This document shows positions 33,560 to 44,795 of a stretch of 64,000 nucleotides of DNA, piece by piece. A model generated the notes under the pieces. That model made no database searches and had not been told where the DNA came from. It saw only the letters and a list, made by a program, of their open reading frames with translations. Position 1 is the first letter of the stretch. Every line of letters starts with the position of its first letter. This stretch comes from Rhynchospora pubera (Eukaryota; Streptophyta; Magnoliopsida; Poales; Cyperaceae). Location of the stretch: NCBI GenBank assembly GCA_028095005.1, contig CM051460.1, positions 18,833,501 through 18,897,500 on the forward strand. Reading direction: 5' to 3'. Position numbers and translations under genes: made by a program.

Positions 33560-34970
33560 CCGAAATTATTTTATATAGGAATTCAGACGCAAAAAATTCT
33601 AATAGAAAGAATTATTATTATTTTTTTTAATAAGAAGAAAGTTCGAACGCGTTTTATAAAAGCGTACAGTCTCTCTCCTTCCTACGCGTTTATAAAACGT
33701 GCTCGAAGGATTCAAACGCGTTTTATAAACGGGTAAGAGGAGAGAGCTTCAGTTACGCCTGAAAAGGCTGGTCAGACCTTCGTACCCGTTTATAAAACGT
33801 GTTCGGAGCCTTCGAGCGCGTTTTATAAACGTGTTATTAGTTTTTCATATTTTCCATTCAAGCCGCAACATTTAACTTATTAAAAATAATATTTTGCAAC
33901 AAGGTCCCTGCATGTTTCATATTTACAAAATTCTCAAAATTTTATTTCCAATTAAAGATGTATTAAATAGATATAACAAATATATTACACATATTTTATA
34001 TGCATTTAATAGCACATATTTTTTTTTGAACATGTGTATAATATCATTTTGTTTGAATAATTATTCGCCGACGACCCTGTATTTTTACTATTTAATTTTA
34101 CAAACTTATCTTTTACATTGTAGTCTCTCCTTTTTTTTTATTTTATGTTAGCCATATATAATCAAATAATATATAATATGGAAATAATTAAAATATAAAT
34201 TTTTTAAAAAATTTTGAACATTAAAACTTTAAACAGGCTTAACTTTTGATAGGAAGGTCCGTTTGGGGCGATCGAGCACAATCCGGAAAGCTGGCGACGA
34301 GATCTACACATGTTACCGGGGTAGAACCCCGTAACAACCATTTTCGGAGCCAAAAAACGCTCTCTAGACCTCCAAAATCCACTTTGAAAGTTTGCAAACC
34401 TAAAAACCACTCTAAACTACTAAAAAAGTTTTTAAAATCATAAATTAATCATTAAAAAGAGAAATGCAGTAAATCAAGTGACTTTCTTGATAGTTATTCA
34501 AACAAAATGATATTAATGTCAAAATTAATATTCTAATGTCATTTTTAAACAAAATTAATATGAAATTAAATGTGATATTTTAAAAATTTTAAATTTAACC
34601 TTAAAAATAAATTTAATCTAAATTTTCACATTAATTTTCTTATTAATTTTGAAAAAAATGGTAATAACTCCATTTCGAAAAATTTACGCCTTCCTACCTT
34701 TTTATAAAACGCGCTCGAAGGCTCCGAACGTGTTTTATAAACGGGTACGAAAGTCTGACCACTCAAACTGAAGCGGTACAGTCTCTCTCCTTCTTACCCG
34801 TTTATAAAACGCGTTCGAAGCCTTCGAGCGCGTTTTATAAACCCGTTGGAAGGAGAGAGACTGTACGCTTTTATAAAACGCGTTCGAACTTTCTTCTTAT
34901 TAAAAAAAATAATAATAATTCTTTCTATTAAAATTTTTTGCGTCTGAATTCCTATATAAAATAATTTCGG
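33560..34970. mobile_element. Mutator-like foldback element, 1.4 kb
   Basis: The ends ccgaaattattttatatagg are mirrored exactly at the right (cctatataaaataatttcgg). The flanks have a perfect 9-bp duplication ccttgaaac (33551-33559 and 34971-34979), the mark of Mutator-type insertion. The inverted arms run about 280 bp and contain many internal acgcgttttataaacg/cgtttataaaacgcg inverted pairs, so each arm can fold on itself. The centre (34200-34440) has a non-AT-rich stretch (gaaagctggcgacgagatct) that may be captured DNA. No transposase. Confidence 0.9.
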
Positions 34971-35374
34971 CCTTGAAACTATCATTTTTTTTTTGTCTAT
35001 GACTCTATTTGACCTTGACAAATATCACACAGCATAGTGCAAACAACTTTTAATTTCCCTTTTTATGTTGCAAACAATTAAAATCTTTCTTTTTCCCAAT
35101 TTGTTCACAATATAGGTATCATGGTAAACGTCTCAAGAAAAATAATGTACCAACAAAGTGTCCACGGAGCTCAATGTCGGCTCGTTCCTAACCCCCATAT
35201 AGGGTACCAGCCTGTTTCGTGAAATTCTATACCAATCGATCAACATCTAATAAGAGAAGATACTCCAAATTTGTTTGGTAGGCCTGGTTCAAGAAGTTAA
35301 ATTTTTGGTTGGTAGGCCTGGTTCAAAAAGATTTCTGGTCAGTCATCAAACAATTTTTTTTTTACAGCATTATA

Positions 35375-35860
35375 AAGATTTTGCCTTAATAGTCTACGTA
35401 GACCGCCCAAAAAACGCGCATGGCACGTTCATATGGGCTCCGTTTGGATGCGTTGAGAATAAGGTAGGAAGAAAAAAGAAGAGAAGAAATTTATTGGGAA
35501 GGGGTAAATTTATTGGGAAGTCTGCAACTTTTGTGAAGAGTTTGGATGGTTAGAAATAAATTTATTGATAAAAAATTGTTATTCCTTATTCCTTATTCCA
35601 GAAAGAAGTCATCCAAACGGAGCCATGGATAAGAATTCAGAAGGAAGTAAAACAATTGACACCTCATATCCATTGTAGAATCACCAATGACTCGCAGATG
35701 GAACGGCCGTTGTGGATTAGAATCGAAACCTTTAATTTTGGTAGATCGATTGGACTCGAGTAGAACCTCTTCAACAATAGTGAGTTTTATCGTGCTTATC
35801 TTGTAGAATGATTTATTTGTCTTTAAAAACAAACGACATTGTTGCAATGCTGGATGCAAC
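35375..35860 (-). pseudogene. GSTU exon-1 relic split by a Tourist-like MITE
   Basis: On the minus strand, VLLESN (near 35770) and ILIHNGRSICESLVILQWI (near 35675-35735) match the exon-1 glutathione-site region of tau GSTs. YERAMRVFWAVYVD (near 35395-35435) matches the end of exon 1. Frames do not connect and in-frame stops occur. A 189-bp MITE (35436-35624) separates the two parts. It is the most decayed member of the cluster. Confidence 0.75.
35436..35624. mobile_element. Tourist-like MITE inside GSTU relic
   Basis: The ends ggctccgtttggatg are mirrored exactly at the right; 3-bp flanking duplication atg (35433-35435 and 35625-35627). The interior is A/G-rich then T/C-rich. Confidence 0.8.
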
Positions 35861-35898
35861 TACCGAGCAATTTTTTCTTATAGATTATTTTGTTATTT

Positions 35899-36313
35899 GA
35901 GTAAATCTATTGTGAACCATGATGCATAGAGGACTCCGTGCACCATGATCGTTTGATGAGTAATTTTGCAAATTGACAAATCTAAATTAACCAATCTAAT
36001 CTATATATTGAAATTTCATAGAAAATAAAATTTTATAATTTTTAAAAAATTTTTGTTATTTTTTTCAAATTTTTTTCAACTTGCCATTTTTTACTACAAA
36101 TTAGTGTATATATATAAACAAAAAATGACAAGTTTAAAAAAATTCGAAAAAATAGCAAAAATATTTCAAAAATTGTAAAATTTTGTTTATTATGAGATTT
36201 CAATATATAGATTAGGTTGATTAAATTAGATTTGACAATTTGTGAAAACACCGACCAAAACGGTCATGGTGCACGGAAGCTTATATGAATAATGGTTCAC
36301 AGTAGATTTACTC
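35899..36313. mobile_element. Foldback MITE with 9-bp duplication
   Basis: The ends are gagtaaatctattgtgaacc and, reversed, gagtaaatctactgtgaacc. Perfect 9-bp duplication ttgttattt (35890-35898 and 36314-36322). The head carries catgatgcat...gtgcaccatg, which can fold back, followed by an AT-rich mirrored core. A detached end of this family lies at 3490-3514. Confidence 0.9.
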
Positions 36314-36322
36314 TTGTTATTT

Positions 36323-37280
36323 TACCCTTACCGAAAAATCCCTTTTCGCTCATCTTTGGAAAAAATAAAGAAAAGGGCCCTGTCCATTTGTTACAATGGA
36401 AAGAGTTCTCCATATTGGCTTCCATCTGCATTTAAAGACTTGTCAAAATATCTGAAGGTTGGATAGGATGAATATCCAATGGCTCGTGACTAAGGTGGAC
36501 CAGGTGGTGATTGTTGCAGAGTTCAATGCCTATGGTTTGAATTATCAAGGTCAAAGCACTAAAATAGCTTTCGAATGTGAGAGTTTTGACATTCCGAAGA
36601 AAATTGAAAACATTTGAACCTACTATTATACATTTTCTAGAAGAAATTGAATAATTCGTGACAAAAAAGATTAAAAAATATTACAGATGTACAAAGAAGA
36701 TTCTATAAAACGGAAACTTCCTATGTTGTTCACACCATTCAAATTAACCTGAACATGATTTGTACTTTTTTCTTGCTTGACTTCATTTCATGCAATAATC
36801 CATCCTAAATTTAAAAGTGCTAACAAGATGTTGATCAATCGTCGTCGATCAAAAATTATATCAAGAAAGAGAATTAAAATTTCAACCCTTAGCTTCCTAA
36901 TCGAACGACTTCATGTTCATTCATTTCTCCTAATTAAAAATGTATAAGTTACATGCATGGTATAACAAAATTTTTGTATAGTAGAATATAATTTGTTTGT
37001 ATTTATATTTTAAGTTATGTGTGATTTATCATAATACATATTATATGGTATTTAATATATAGTTCAAAAAAAAAATACTTCATTTGTGTTTAAATTTTGA
37101 ATATGAGCTATTTTGTAAAAATCAATTAGGTTTACAATTTTTAATTTTCTTCGATATATACTTTTTTTAAGAACAAAACTTGAGAGGCAACATATAGTTT
37201 AATTAATTTTCAGTGAATTCCCCATTCAAAGTCAAGGTATACTATTCCCAGTCAAAACAAATTGTCAATAAAACGTGCTT
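36323..37280. other. Intergenic DNA upstream of GSTU gene 6
   Basis: AT-rich; no coding segment seen. A TATA-like tataaataaag near 37300 may serve the gene starting at 37373. Confidence 0.45.
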
Positions 37281-37372
37281 CCATATATTTAATATAAATA
37301 AAGCATGACATACTCAGTTAATAAAGCAAAAGCTTGACAATAATCATACACAAGCATACAGAAAGAAAAACA

Positions 37373-38558
37373 ATGGCAGATTTAGGGAAAGAGGTTAAGT
37401 TGGTTGGCTCCACTAACAGCTTGTTCACATGTCGGCCCCGGGTAGCACTGAACCTAAAAGGGGTAGACTATGATTTCTTGCAGGAGAAATGGTGGCAGAA
37501 AAGCGACCTCTTGTTAGAATCAAACCCAGTTTATAAGAAGATGCCCGTTCTGATTCACAACAACAAACCAGTATGCGAATCAATGATCATCGTGGAGTAT
37601 ATTGATGAGACATGGACTTCAAAAGGGCCATCAATTCTCCCTCTGGATCCATATGATCGTGCTATGGCCAGATTTTGGACTGCTTATAGCGATGACAAGG
37701 TGATGTTTTTGTTTGATTGCTGATATATGATATAAACAGTATAAGCATGAATATTGGATCGATAAATTTTGGTCTTAAATAGTGAATTTATGAAAAGTAC
37801 CCCAAATTATACCCTTTTGCTCAATCAGAAATTTATGTAGACCAACTAATCATTCATACAAGAGCAATAAAAAAGAACACGGTCTAGGTACCATCCCAAA
37901 TATATAGATCCAATTTCTTCATCATCACTGAGGAAGAAATGTTAGTAACACCAACAAACCAATTATTTAGGGGTCGTTTGGATCAAGTGGGAATTTGAAA
38001 AAATTTTTATTTCTAGACATAAATTTATTATAAACAATTCAAACTCTTCACAAAATTATACACTTCTCAATACTTTATGCTTAGAAATAAGAAATTCCTT
38101 CTATTACTAAGCGATCCAAACGGCACCTAAATCTAAAAAAATACCAATGCAGTTAAGCAACCCAATAGCTAACTAATTTCATACTGCAGTTTCCTTCCCT
38201 GTTACGCGTTTTGATGGGGCCCATCCCAGGTGACATACCAGAGGCAAGGGAACAATTTGTAGCCTCCTTGCAGCTACTTGAAGCAGCTTTAAAAAAGTGC
38301 AGCAAGGGAAAGATCTTTTTTGGCGGAGACAACATTGGGTATTTAGATATAGCATTGGGATCACATTTTGGCTGGATAGAAGCCACCGAGAAGCTAGCTG
38401 GCATCCAATTATTGGAGAAAGAGACGGTGCCTCGTTTGGTTGAGTGGTCGGAGCATTACTTCGCTCATCCTGCTGTGAAAGATATCATGCCGACGACTGA
38501 AGAGTTAGTCGCATTTGTTACAGAGGTCAAATCCACTTTGAGTGCTCCAGCAAAGTGA
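37373..38558 (+). CDS. GSTU: Tau-class glutathione S-transferase, intact (GSTU gene 6)
   Basis: Exon 1 37373-37699 (109 codons) and exon 2 38190-38558 (122 codons plus stop), phase-0 intron of 490 bp after SDDK; 231 aa. I chose MADLGKEVKL as the start by alignment with its paralogues. An upstream in-frame ATG exists at 37334 but would add 13 atypical residues. Exon 2 begins FPSLLRVLMGPIPG after a ctgcag acceptor and contains FFGGDNIGYLDIALGSHFGW. Glutathione-site boxes KKMPVLIHNN and CESMIIVEYIDE are intact. The odd feature is the catalytic loop: the usual WPSPF is STNSLF, which keeps a serine at position 16 but loses both prolines and the tryptophan. The intron holds a Tourist-like MITE (37970-38127). 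Confidence 0.95.
37970..38127. mobile_element. Tourist-like MITE in GSTU intron
   Basis: The ends ggggtcgtttggatc and, reversed, ggtgccgtttggatc; mirrored A/T-rich interior with tttctagacataaattta. The target duplication is not clear (tta versus taa). Confidence 0.65.
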
Positions 38559-39420
38559 TGAAGTGAATGTCTCCTTCAGGTGTTTTATAATAGTTCACAG
38601 AAATTACGTCTTCAAAGAGTGTGAAGCAGCGCCTTTTAAGTTCATATTTTATGTCACATAAAAGACTTCATTAGCCCTTGGAAGGATAAGAAACATAACA
38701 TCTCCGACAGAGGAAAATGAATTGGCATTATTTTGTTTCTCATTTTCTTTTCAGAAAGGCCTACCAATGGATGTTTCTCTTTTCTCGCCTCATTATTTTA
38801 CAATAAGAAAGTGATTATTTTGGAAAAAGAAGTAATTAGCCCAATATAAGTTTCAATCCGGCCTACGTTTGCCTTATTACCTGCCGATGAGATCTTTAAT
38901 TCAGGAGAGGCACCAACACCAGGCCCTGGTACAGTACAGTACCAGTATAGTATACAAGGCGTTGAACTCGATAAGTTTTTGATACACAAGTAGGCCAATG
39001 GGTTATCTGGTACAGCGTAGTTTCAGAAGCCAATGTAGATGAATGAATACATAATTATTAGTTGAACTATATGAAACGAAAACACATGAAGATACAGAAT
39101 TTTTTAAAAAAAAAAAATTGAAATACTAAACTGTTCCTAAGACAATCAAATGCAAAAAAAATTAATAATAATAATACATTCAAGGAAATTTAAAAAAAAA
39201 AAAAAACATCTGGAAAGAATAGATACGTGAGATAGAAATCGTTGATACTTTTAGCTGTGATCCTTCGTAGCAAGATCCTCAAAGCCTTTATAACTCCGTT
39301 TCAGAAATTACTAAGCCATGCATATTGGACAGAAGGATGAATCTGCAAATAGAAACTTTGTTTACGTGCAAATGAATAAATTAAGCAACCCTGATTCTGA
39401 TTTTCTTTGAGATATGGGTT
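38559..39420. other. Intergenic DNA between convergent GSTU and BDP1 genes
   Basis: 3' UTR-like sequence on both sides and several A runs; no gene seen. Confidence 0.5.
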
Positions 39421-42400
39421 TCAAAGCACAAAATCTTCTTGCTCCATCTCTTGATTGTCCCAATCAAAAACTGCATCTAAATCATCATTTGGCAAAGATT
39501 CATGCTTGCCAGTATCATTCAAATCACTAAAGGAAGTTTTGGAATTTTCAACTTCTTCATCTATTTCTTCTTCATTCTTCCAGTGAGCAGCCTTAATTCA
39601 ATAAGAAAGAATGCACACTGATCAGAAATCATGTGCTTGTAAGGCCATTAAAATATTATCCAAGTAGAAGTTGGTTTTAGAGAGTTCAAGAGGCACCTTA
39701 GATGATGGCTCTGATTCTTCTGGTAAAAGTTTATCTGGTTGAATCTCCAAAATCTCTATAACCTTCTCAAATTGTGAATTATCTGGCATTCAATAAGGAA
39801 AAAAAAAACACAATGCAAAATTTATAAACAAATTAAATGAACAGAAGTACAATTAAGCATTTTTGTTTGTTTTTATGTGAGTTTTGGTTTATTTTAATGC
39901 CCTCTTATGATAGACAGTCAAAAAAAAACATTAAAAAATGGGAAAAAGAAAAGCAGTGAAGTATGCTTCATTTTGAGAAACCCATATTATAAAAAGAGTA
40001 GAAGAGCTAACCAGTAAGACGATGTGTGATGGCATCGCGTATGCGTGCTGGGTATTTCTTATCCTCGCTCTTGAATTTCAGTTTTATTTGGTGCCTTGTT
40101 CGGTTTGGAAATAACTGTTGTATCATCGCAAAATCTGTACCAAACTGACGGATCCCCTATAACATAAATCCAGAAATCAAAAAAAAAAAAAGGGGAAGGG
40201 GCAGCCAAAAAATAATAATCTCAATTGAGCTACATCCCAAGGTAGCCGATCACGTGAGATACTTTTGAGTAGTAATATTTTATATTAATACCCAGGGATA
40301 TTTTTGTAAATTACCTTGTAGAACAATTCAGTTTCAAGTTCAGTCCACCGGCTTGAGGATGATCGGTTCATATAGGTGTGGTAGTTCAATTTTTTGGTAG
40401 TAGGCTCAAATGTCTCCTGTGGGGTCGAGTCATGCCGCCTGTTTTCTTCTTCACCCTCCTCAAAATCAAAAAACTCAAATTCCTCTGGCTCTCTTCTTCT
40501 TGGCATCGAACTGTTTTACATGAAACAATTAATATAACAAACTTTGAAGGAATTTATGTGCAGAAAGTTGAAGAGTTAAACTGCATGAGATAAGAAACTG
40601 TTAAAGTAACTTATTGTAATCACACCATGGTGGTCAGCTTAATATGATCGTCTCCTGATTATTATTTCAACATGCCAACTTTTAGATACTTGGGAAAATA
40701 AATAGTTAAAAATTTAAAGAGATAGGAAAGTAAAGTAAGCCAATTCATATTGCAAATACCTTGCATCACCAGAGTTCCTTGAGGCTGCCTCTTTGTTCTG
40801 TGAAAGTTGAAATGCAAGAAAATATTACCAAGGTTCAAACAATATTTTCAAAGACTTATTAGGGGAGAGGGAGGAGAAAACCATACCCATTTCTTCTCCT
40901 TGGCCTCAGCTAAAAGAATAAGGTTCCTAATGCTGATTTGTCTTGGGTTTATCTCATTTTCTGGTGTCTCTAACAAAGTTGGATCCACTGTTCCAACATA
41001 TAAAAAGATAAATACCAACTCATTGTTAGCAAAACTAGAATATCAAAAGCAACTACAAGCCACCATATAAAATCCAGAACAACAATAACTTGGCCACATT
41101 ACAGAATATATTCCACTAGGCTAGCAAGTTGCTCGTTACCTGTGCAACGAGCCTCAAATAGGAAAGCTGATCTTATGTTTTATTTATTTTTTCACTTGTA
41201 CCCAAAATCAAAACAATCCTTGAATACACACGTAGAAAGATTAGAAGAAAATGAAGTTCAGTTGTTATGACTGGTAGGGTAATGATGTTACTAGCAAAGC
41301 CCATAATCAAAGAATGCCAATACCTTTCCTTCTCTTCCGCCGAATTCCATGGGGTAGCTTACCCCTTTTCTTAGGTGACCCCTCTTCGGCCTGTTCTTCA
41401 GCATTAGAGCTGCCTCTGGTTCTCTTGGAAGGCTTTTGATCAGCATTTTTCAATTCCTTTTCTTCCCTTCCGTTAATTTCTTCTCCCCCAGTATAATCCT
41501 TATCAGTGGGGTCATCATCAGCTTCATCCATTTCAAGGATGGGATCAGTATCATCCAAAAAGTCAAAGATTTCATCAAGGTTTGGCGCATCTTCTTTTTC
41601 CTTTTCTCCCATGCTTTCAGAATTCTGTCCTTGTTCATCATTTTCTATAGTTTCTTCCATACCAGATTCTGATGCATCATTCCCCTGAACCTAATTTAAG
41701 AAAAAAAGAATAAAAAAATTTGAGAAAAAGCAATGATTACATGGACACTATGTACAATATAGACCAACATACATTCTCCATTCCATTCAAAATCTCCATA
41801 AACTAAATAGAAAAAAAGGGGTGTATTCAAGAAACCAATAAATTCATTTTGAAACTAATAAATTCATTCTAGTGGCCACCAACACTTCAAACAGATCAAA
41901 AAGATGGGGTAACAATGTAAATGACATAAGCAGCTAATAAATTAAACCCATCTCCTCAGAAGTAACAGGACCTGGATCAAGAAGCCTATCAGAACAATAT
42001 GCCTCAGGAACAGATGTTTTACCTTTTTGGCCTTCCCATCTTTTTCATTTTCCTCAAGATGTTGCTCTATGGTTGGTTCAGCTATAAATTTACAGGAAAA
42101 CAATTTCATTAGTCGCATGATAAATGGCATTATCAAGAATCTTAATTCAAATACTGAAATTAGAAAATACAATTTCAAACTTCAGAAACCCATCATGTTT
42201 GGAAACAAAATTATGAATCAACTAGCTACTACCCCAATTAAGTATCCAAAGAACTTGAAAAATGTTATACTGCAAACAAAATGTAGTCACTGCTCTCTTT
42301 GCATAATTAAGTAATTTCTAGAAGTTAATATAAAATTGTAGAAGGAATACCACCGGAAGGAAGTGGTTCCAAAGAAACATCATCAAGCAAATCGATATCA

Positions 42401-44795
42401 GAAAGTGAGGTTGGTGCCTGAAATGAATAACATATAGTCATGAAAAAAGGAAATTATGCATGAAAAAAATTATTGGAAAATAGAGACAAGAAATAAAGAA
42501 GTTTGTAAAGCAATAGAAGAAATTACCTGGAAATCTAACCTACTGAGATCAACCCCAGAACTAAATGTTGCTTCAATTTCATTTCCATGGATATCAGAGA
42601 ATCCATCAAAACCAGGTTGAGCTGGCTGTTTCTTCCTTTGCGGTTGCAATTTGGTTTTCATGTTAGATGTACCCTCAAACTTATCTGCTTATATAATTAC
42701 TTTGCTAATGAGAAAGAAAATATAGAGAAATGGCGTAGAAAGAACAAAAGGTCAGGACTTCCATGGAGAACAGAAATAGAAGGTGAAGGTCAATAATTTA
42801 CCAAACCGGTCAATGGCAAGTTTTGCATGGTAATTTAAAACTTAGATGCAAGCGATGCTCAGAACTAGTGTTCTCCAAAATGACACAACACGAGCGTGTT
42901 GGTAACGCATGCATGTTGACACAACATGAAACATTTACACTTATTCAACCACAAACAAACACACCCTTATGGAATTAGCACGACACGTGCGTGTCAGCGT
43001 GTCATGTCAAAGTCGCATTGTGTTGGAGACTTACATTGACACGTCTTACCACGACATAACGTGACACGACAAAAATTAATATTATTTAGAATTTATTAAA
43101 TTATATTGAGTTTATAATATAAATTTAATAACTCCTATTCATAATCTTTTTTATTCAATCATTACTTTTTATATTAACATATGAAGTTAAAATAAATTAT
43201 AACAATTTATTATATTTTTCTATTTTTAAAATTATTTTAGTAATTTTTAATGAGTTTTTAGCAAAAAATTAAAATACATTATAATATGGCTTGACACGTT
43301 TAACACGTCGTGTCTGACATGTCATGTCATAATGTGTCGTGTTAACCAAAACGTATTAATTCGTGTCAACACGACACAACACGAGCTCTAACATGCGAGT
43401 GTTTGACACGACACAACACATTTGCAATACACTACTCAGAACTACCCTGTTTGCAAATGACACACCGGTATAGTTCTCTAGATTCTCGAAAAGTTCTACA
43501 TTTACAATTTCATTTATTTATTAAAAGAAAAGGTAAATACCAGTTGTCATGCAGGGAGTCAGTGAGCAATCTGAGTGGGGACCTAAGAGGGAATCTCCAT
43601 GCTGCAAATTGTTAAGGTAAGATATTAAATTCTCAAATATGAATGAAGGGTTATTTTAGCCACCCAATACTAATTTGTTCTAACTATATATTAAATTTCA
43701 AAAAAACAAATCTGGAATTGAAGTATCATACAGGTTATTTAGTAAGAGGCAGTGGCGGATTTAAATGGATGGAATGGGGTGCAATGTCCCCCTTTCAATT
43801 TGGTAACTACACACATTTGTTTTGTATTTTTAGTTACATATCAACAATTATCTTAATAAAAGTAGCATTTGAACCCCATTTAATATGATAATAATTTTAT
43901 TGTTGACCCCCATAATTAGATTTTGTTGGTAAATATCATAATAATATATCAACATTAAGAGTTAACATAATACTTGAACCCCATTAAATTTTTTTTCTGG
44001 CTCCGCCACTGGTAAGAGGATAACATTGTTATCGATGGTTGCACAATGAGATAGGATACTTTGCAAAGTAATCAGAGAGCTTTACTTCAGAATCATTGCT
44101 CAATTTTTTTCCTATTATTTTCTGATTTATTCAAAATGGAGGGTCTCTTATTCTCCAATAATAACATTTTTCTAAAAAACTGAAAAAAATAGTAAGAAAT
44201 TCAAAAAACAATGCAGAACTCGAATTGTGACAAGATTTCAATATGGAAAATAAATTGAGCGGTTTGCCTCAATTGTTTGAAGCTTAGATTTCGAGAAACA
44301 AGTCTGAAGTAAAATATCCCAATGACATATACCATGAGCAAGTACATCTTTTTTTCTGATAATTGAATTTTCTACAGATCTTGCCTAAAGCCCGAACCTG
44401 TGTTTTCTACCTATCACGTATGATAGATTATTGTTAGGAGATGGGGGACCCACCTGAGACTGCAGAAGAGTGTCAGTTGGAACAGAAGGTGTTTGCATTT
44501 TCCGAATGGAGGATTTTGACAAGTTCTTCACATTCTTTGGTTTAAACTTAGCCGCCGCTATCTCTGTCATAGTGTCATTCCAGTAAGAAAACACAATTTT
44601 AACTATAATTTATCACTAGGAAAAGGCAAAATAAAGAACTGATGAGCAGCATACTGTCAATAGTATTAGCATATAGTATTGGCATGATGGTATGAATAGA
44701 AGTTTCCTTGAAGTGAATCAGGAAAACATACCTTTCTGTTGCTGGGTTTCAGTTTCATCAAAGAGGCTGTCGAGTAAATCCAAATCCTCAGCCAT
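39421..44795 (-). CDS. BDP1: TFIIIB subunit B''/BDP1-like protein, 12 exons
   Basis: Exons (minus order): 44795-44732, 44563-44454, 42679-42527, 42417-42351, 42081-42023, 41690-41324, 40987-40887, 40797-40760, 40510-40315, 40156-40012, 39782-39697, 39591-39421. All junctions are gt...ag and in frame; the sum is 1557 nt, 518 aa. BDP1 joins TBP and BRF in TFIIIB, which places RNA polymerase III at tRNA and 5S genes, in the nucleus. The N terminus (MAEDLDLLDSLFDE) and exon 6 (EMDEADDDPTDKDYTGGEE) are acidic. A basic patch follows (KKRGKLPHGIRRKRRK). The SANT/Myb-like domain (about residues 370-425) reads SSRWTELETELFYKGIRQFG and QQLFPNRTRHQIKLKFKSED, the hallmark of BDP1. The acceptor of exon 3 is the least certain: tag at 42680 preserves the frame, while a stronger gcag lies 5 nt upstream. 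Intron 2 holds two hAT MITEs. Confidence 0.92.
42866..43434. mobile_element. hAT-type MITE with acacgacac words, in BDP1 intron 2
   Basis: The ends are tagtgttctcc and, reversed, tagtgtattgc. The exact 8-bp duplication is ctcagaac (42858-42865 and 43435-43442). Subterminal regions are crowded with cgtgtc/gacacg words in both orientations around a plain AT-rich centre. Confidence 0.9.
43750..44011. mobile_element. hAT-type MITE (agtggcgga ends), in BDP1 intron 2
   Basis: The ends are cagtggcggat and, reversed, cagtggcggag. The exact 8-bp duplication is gtaagagg (43742-43749 and 44012-44019). Length 262 bp, with gacccccat/aaccccatt repeats. Confidence 0.92.
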
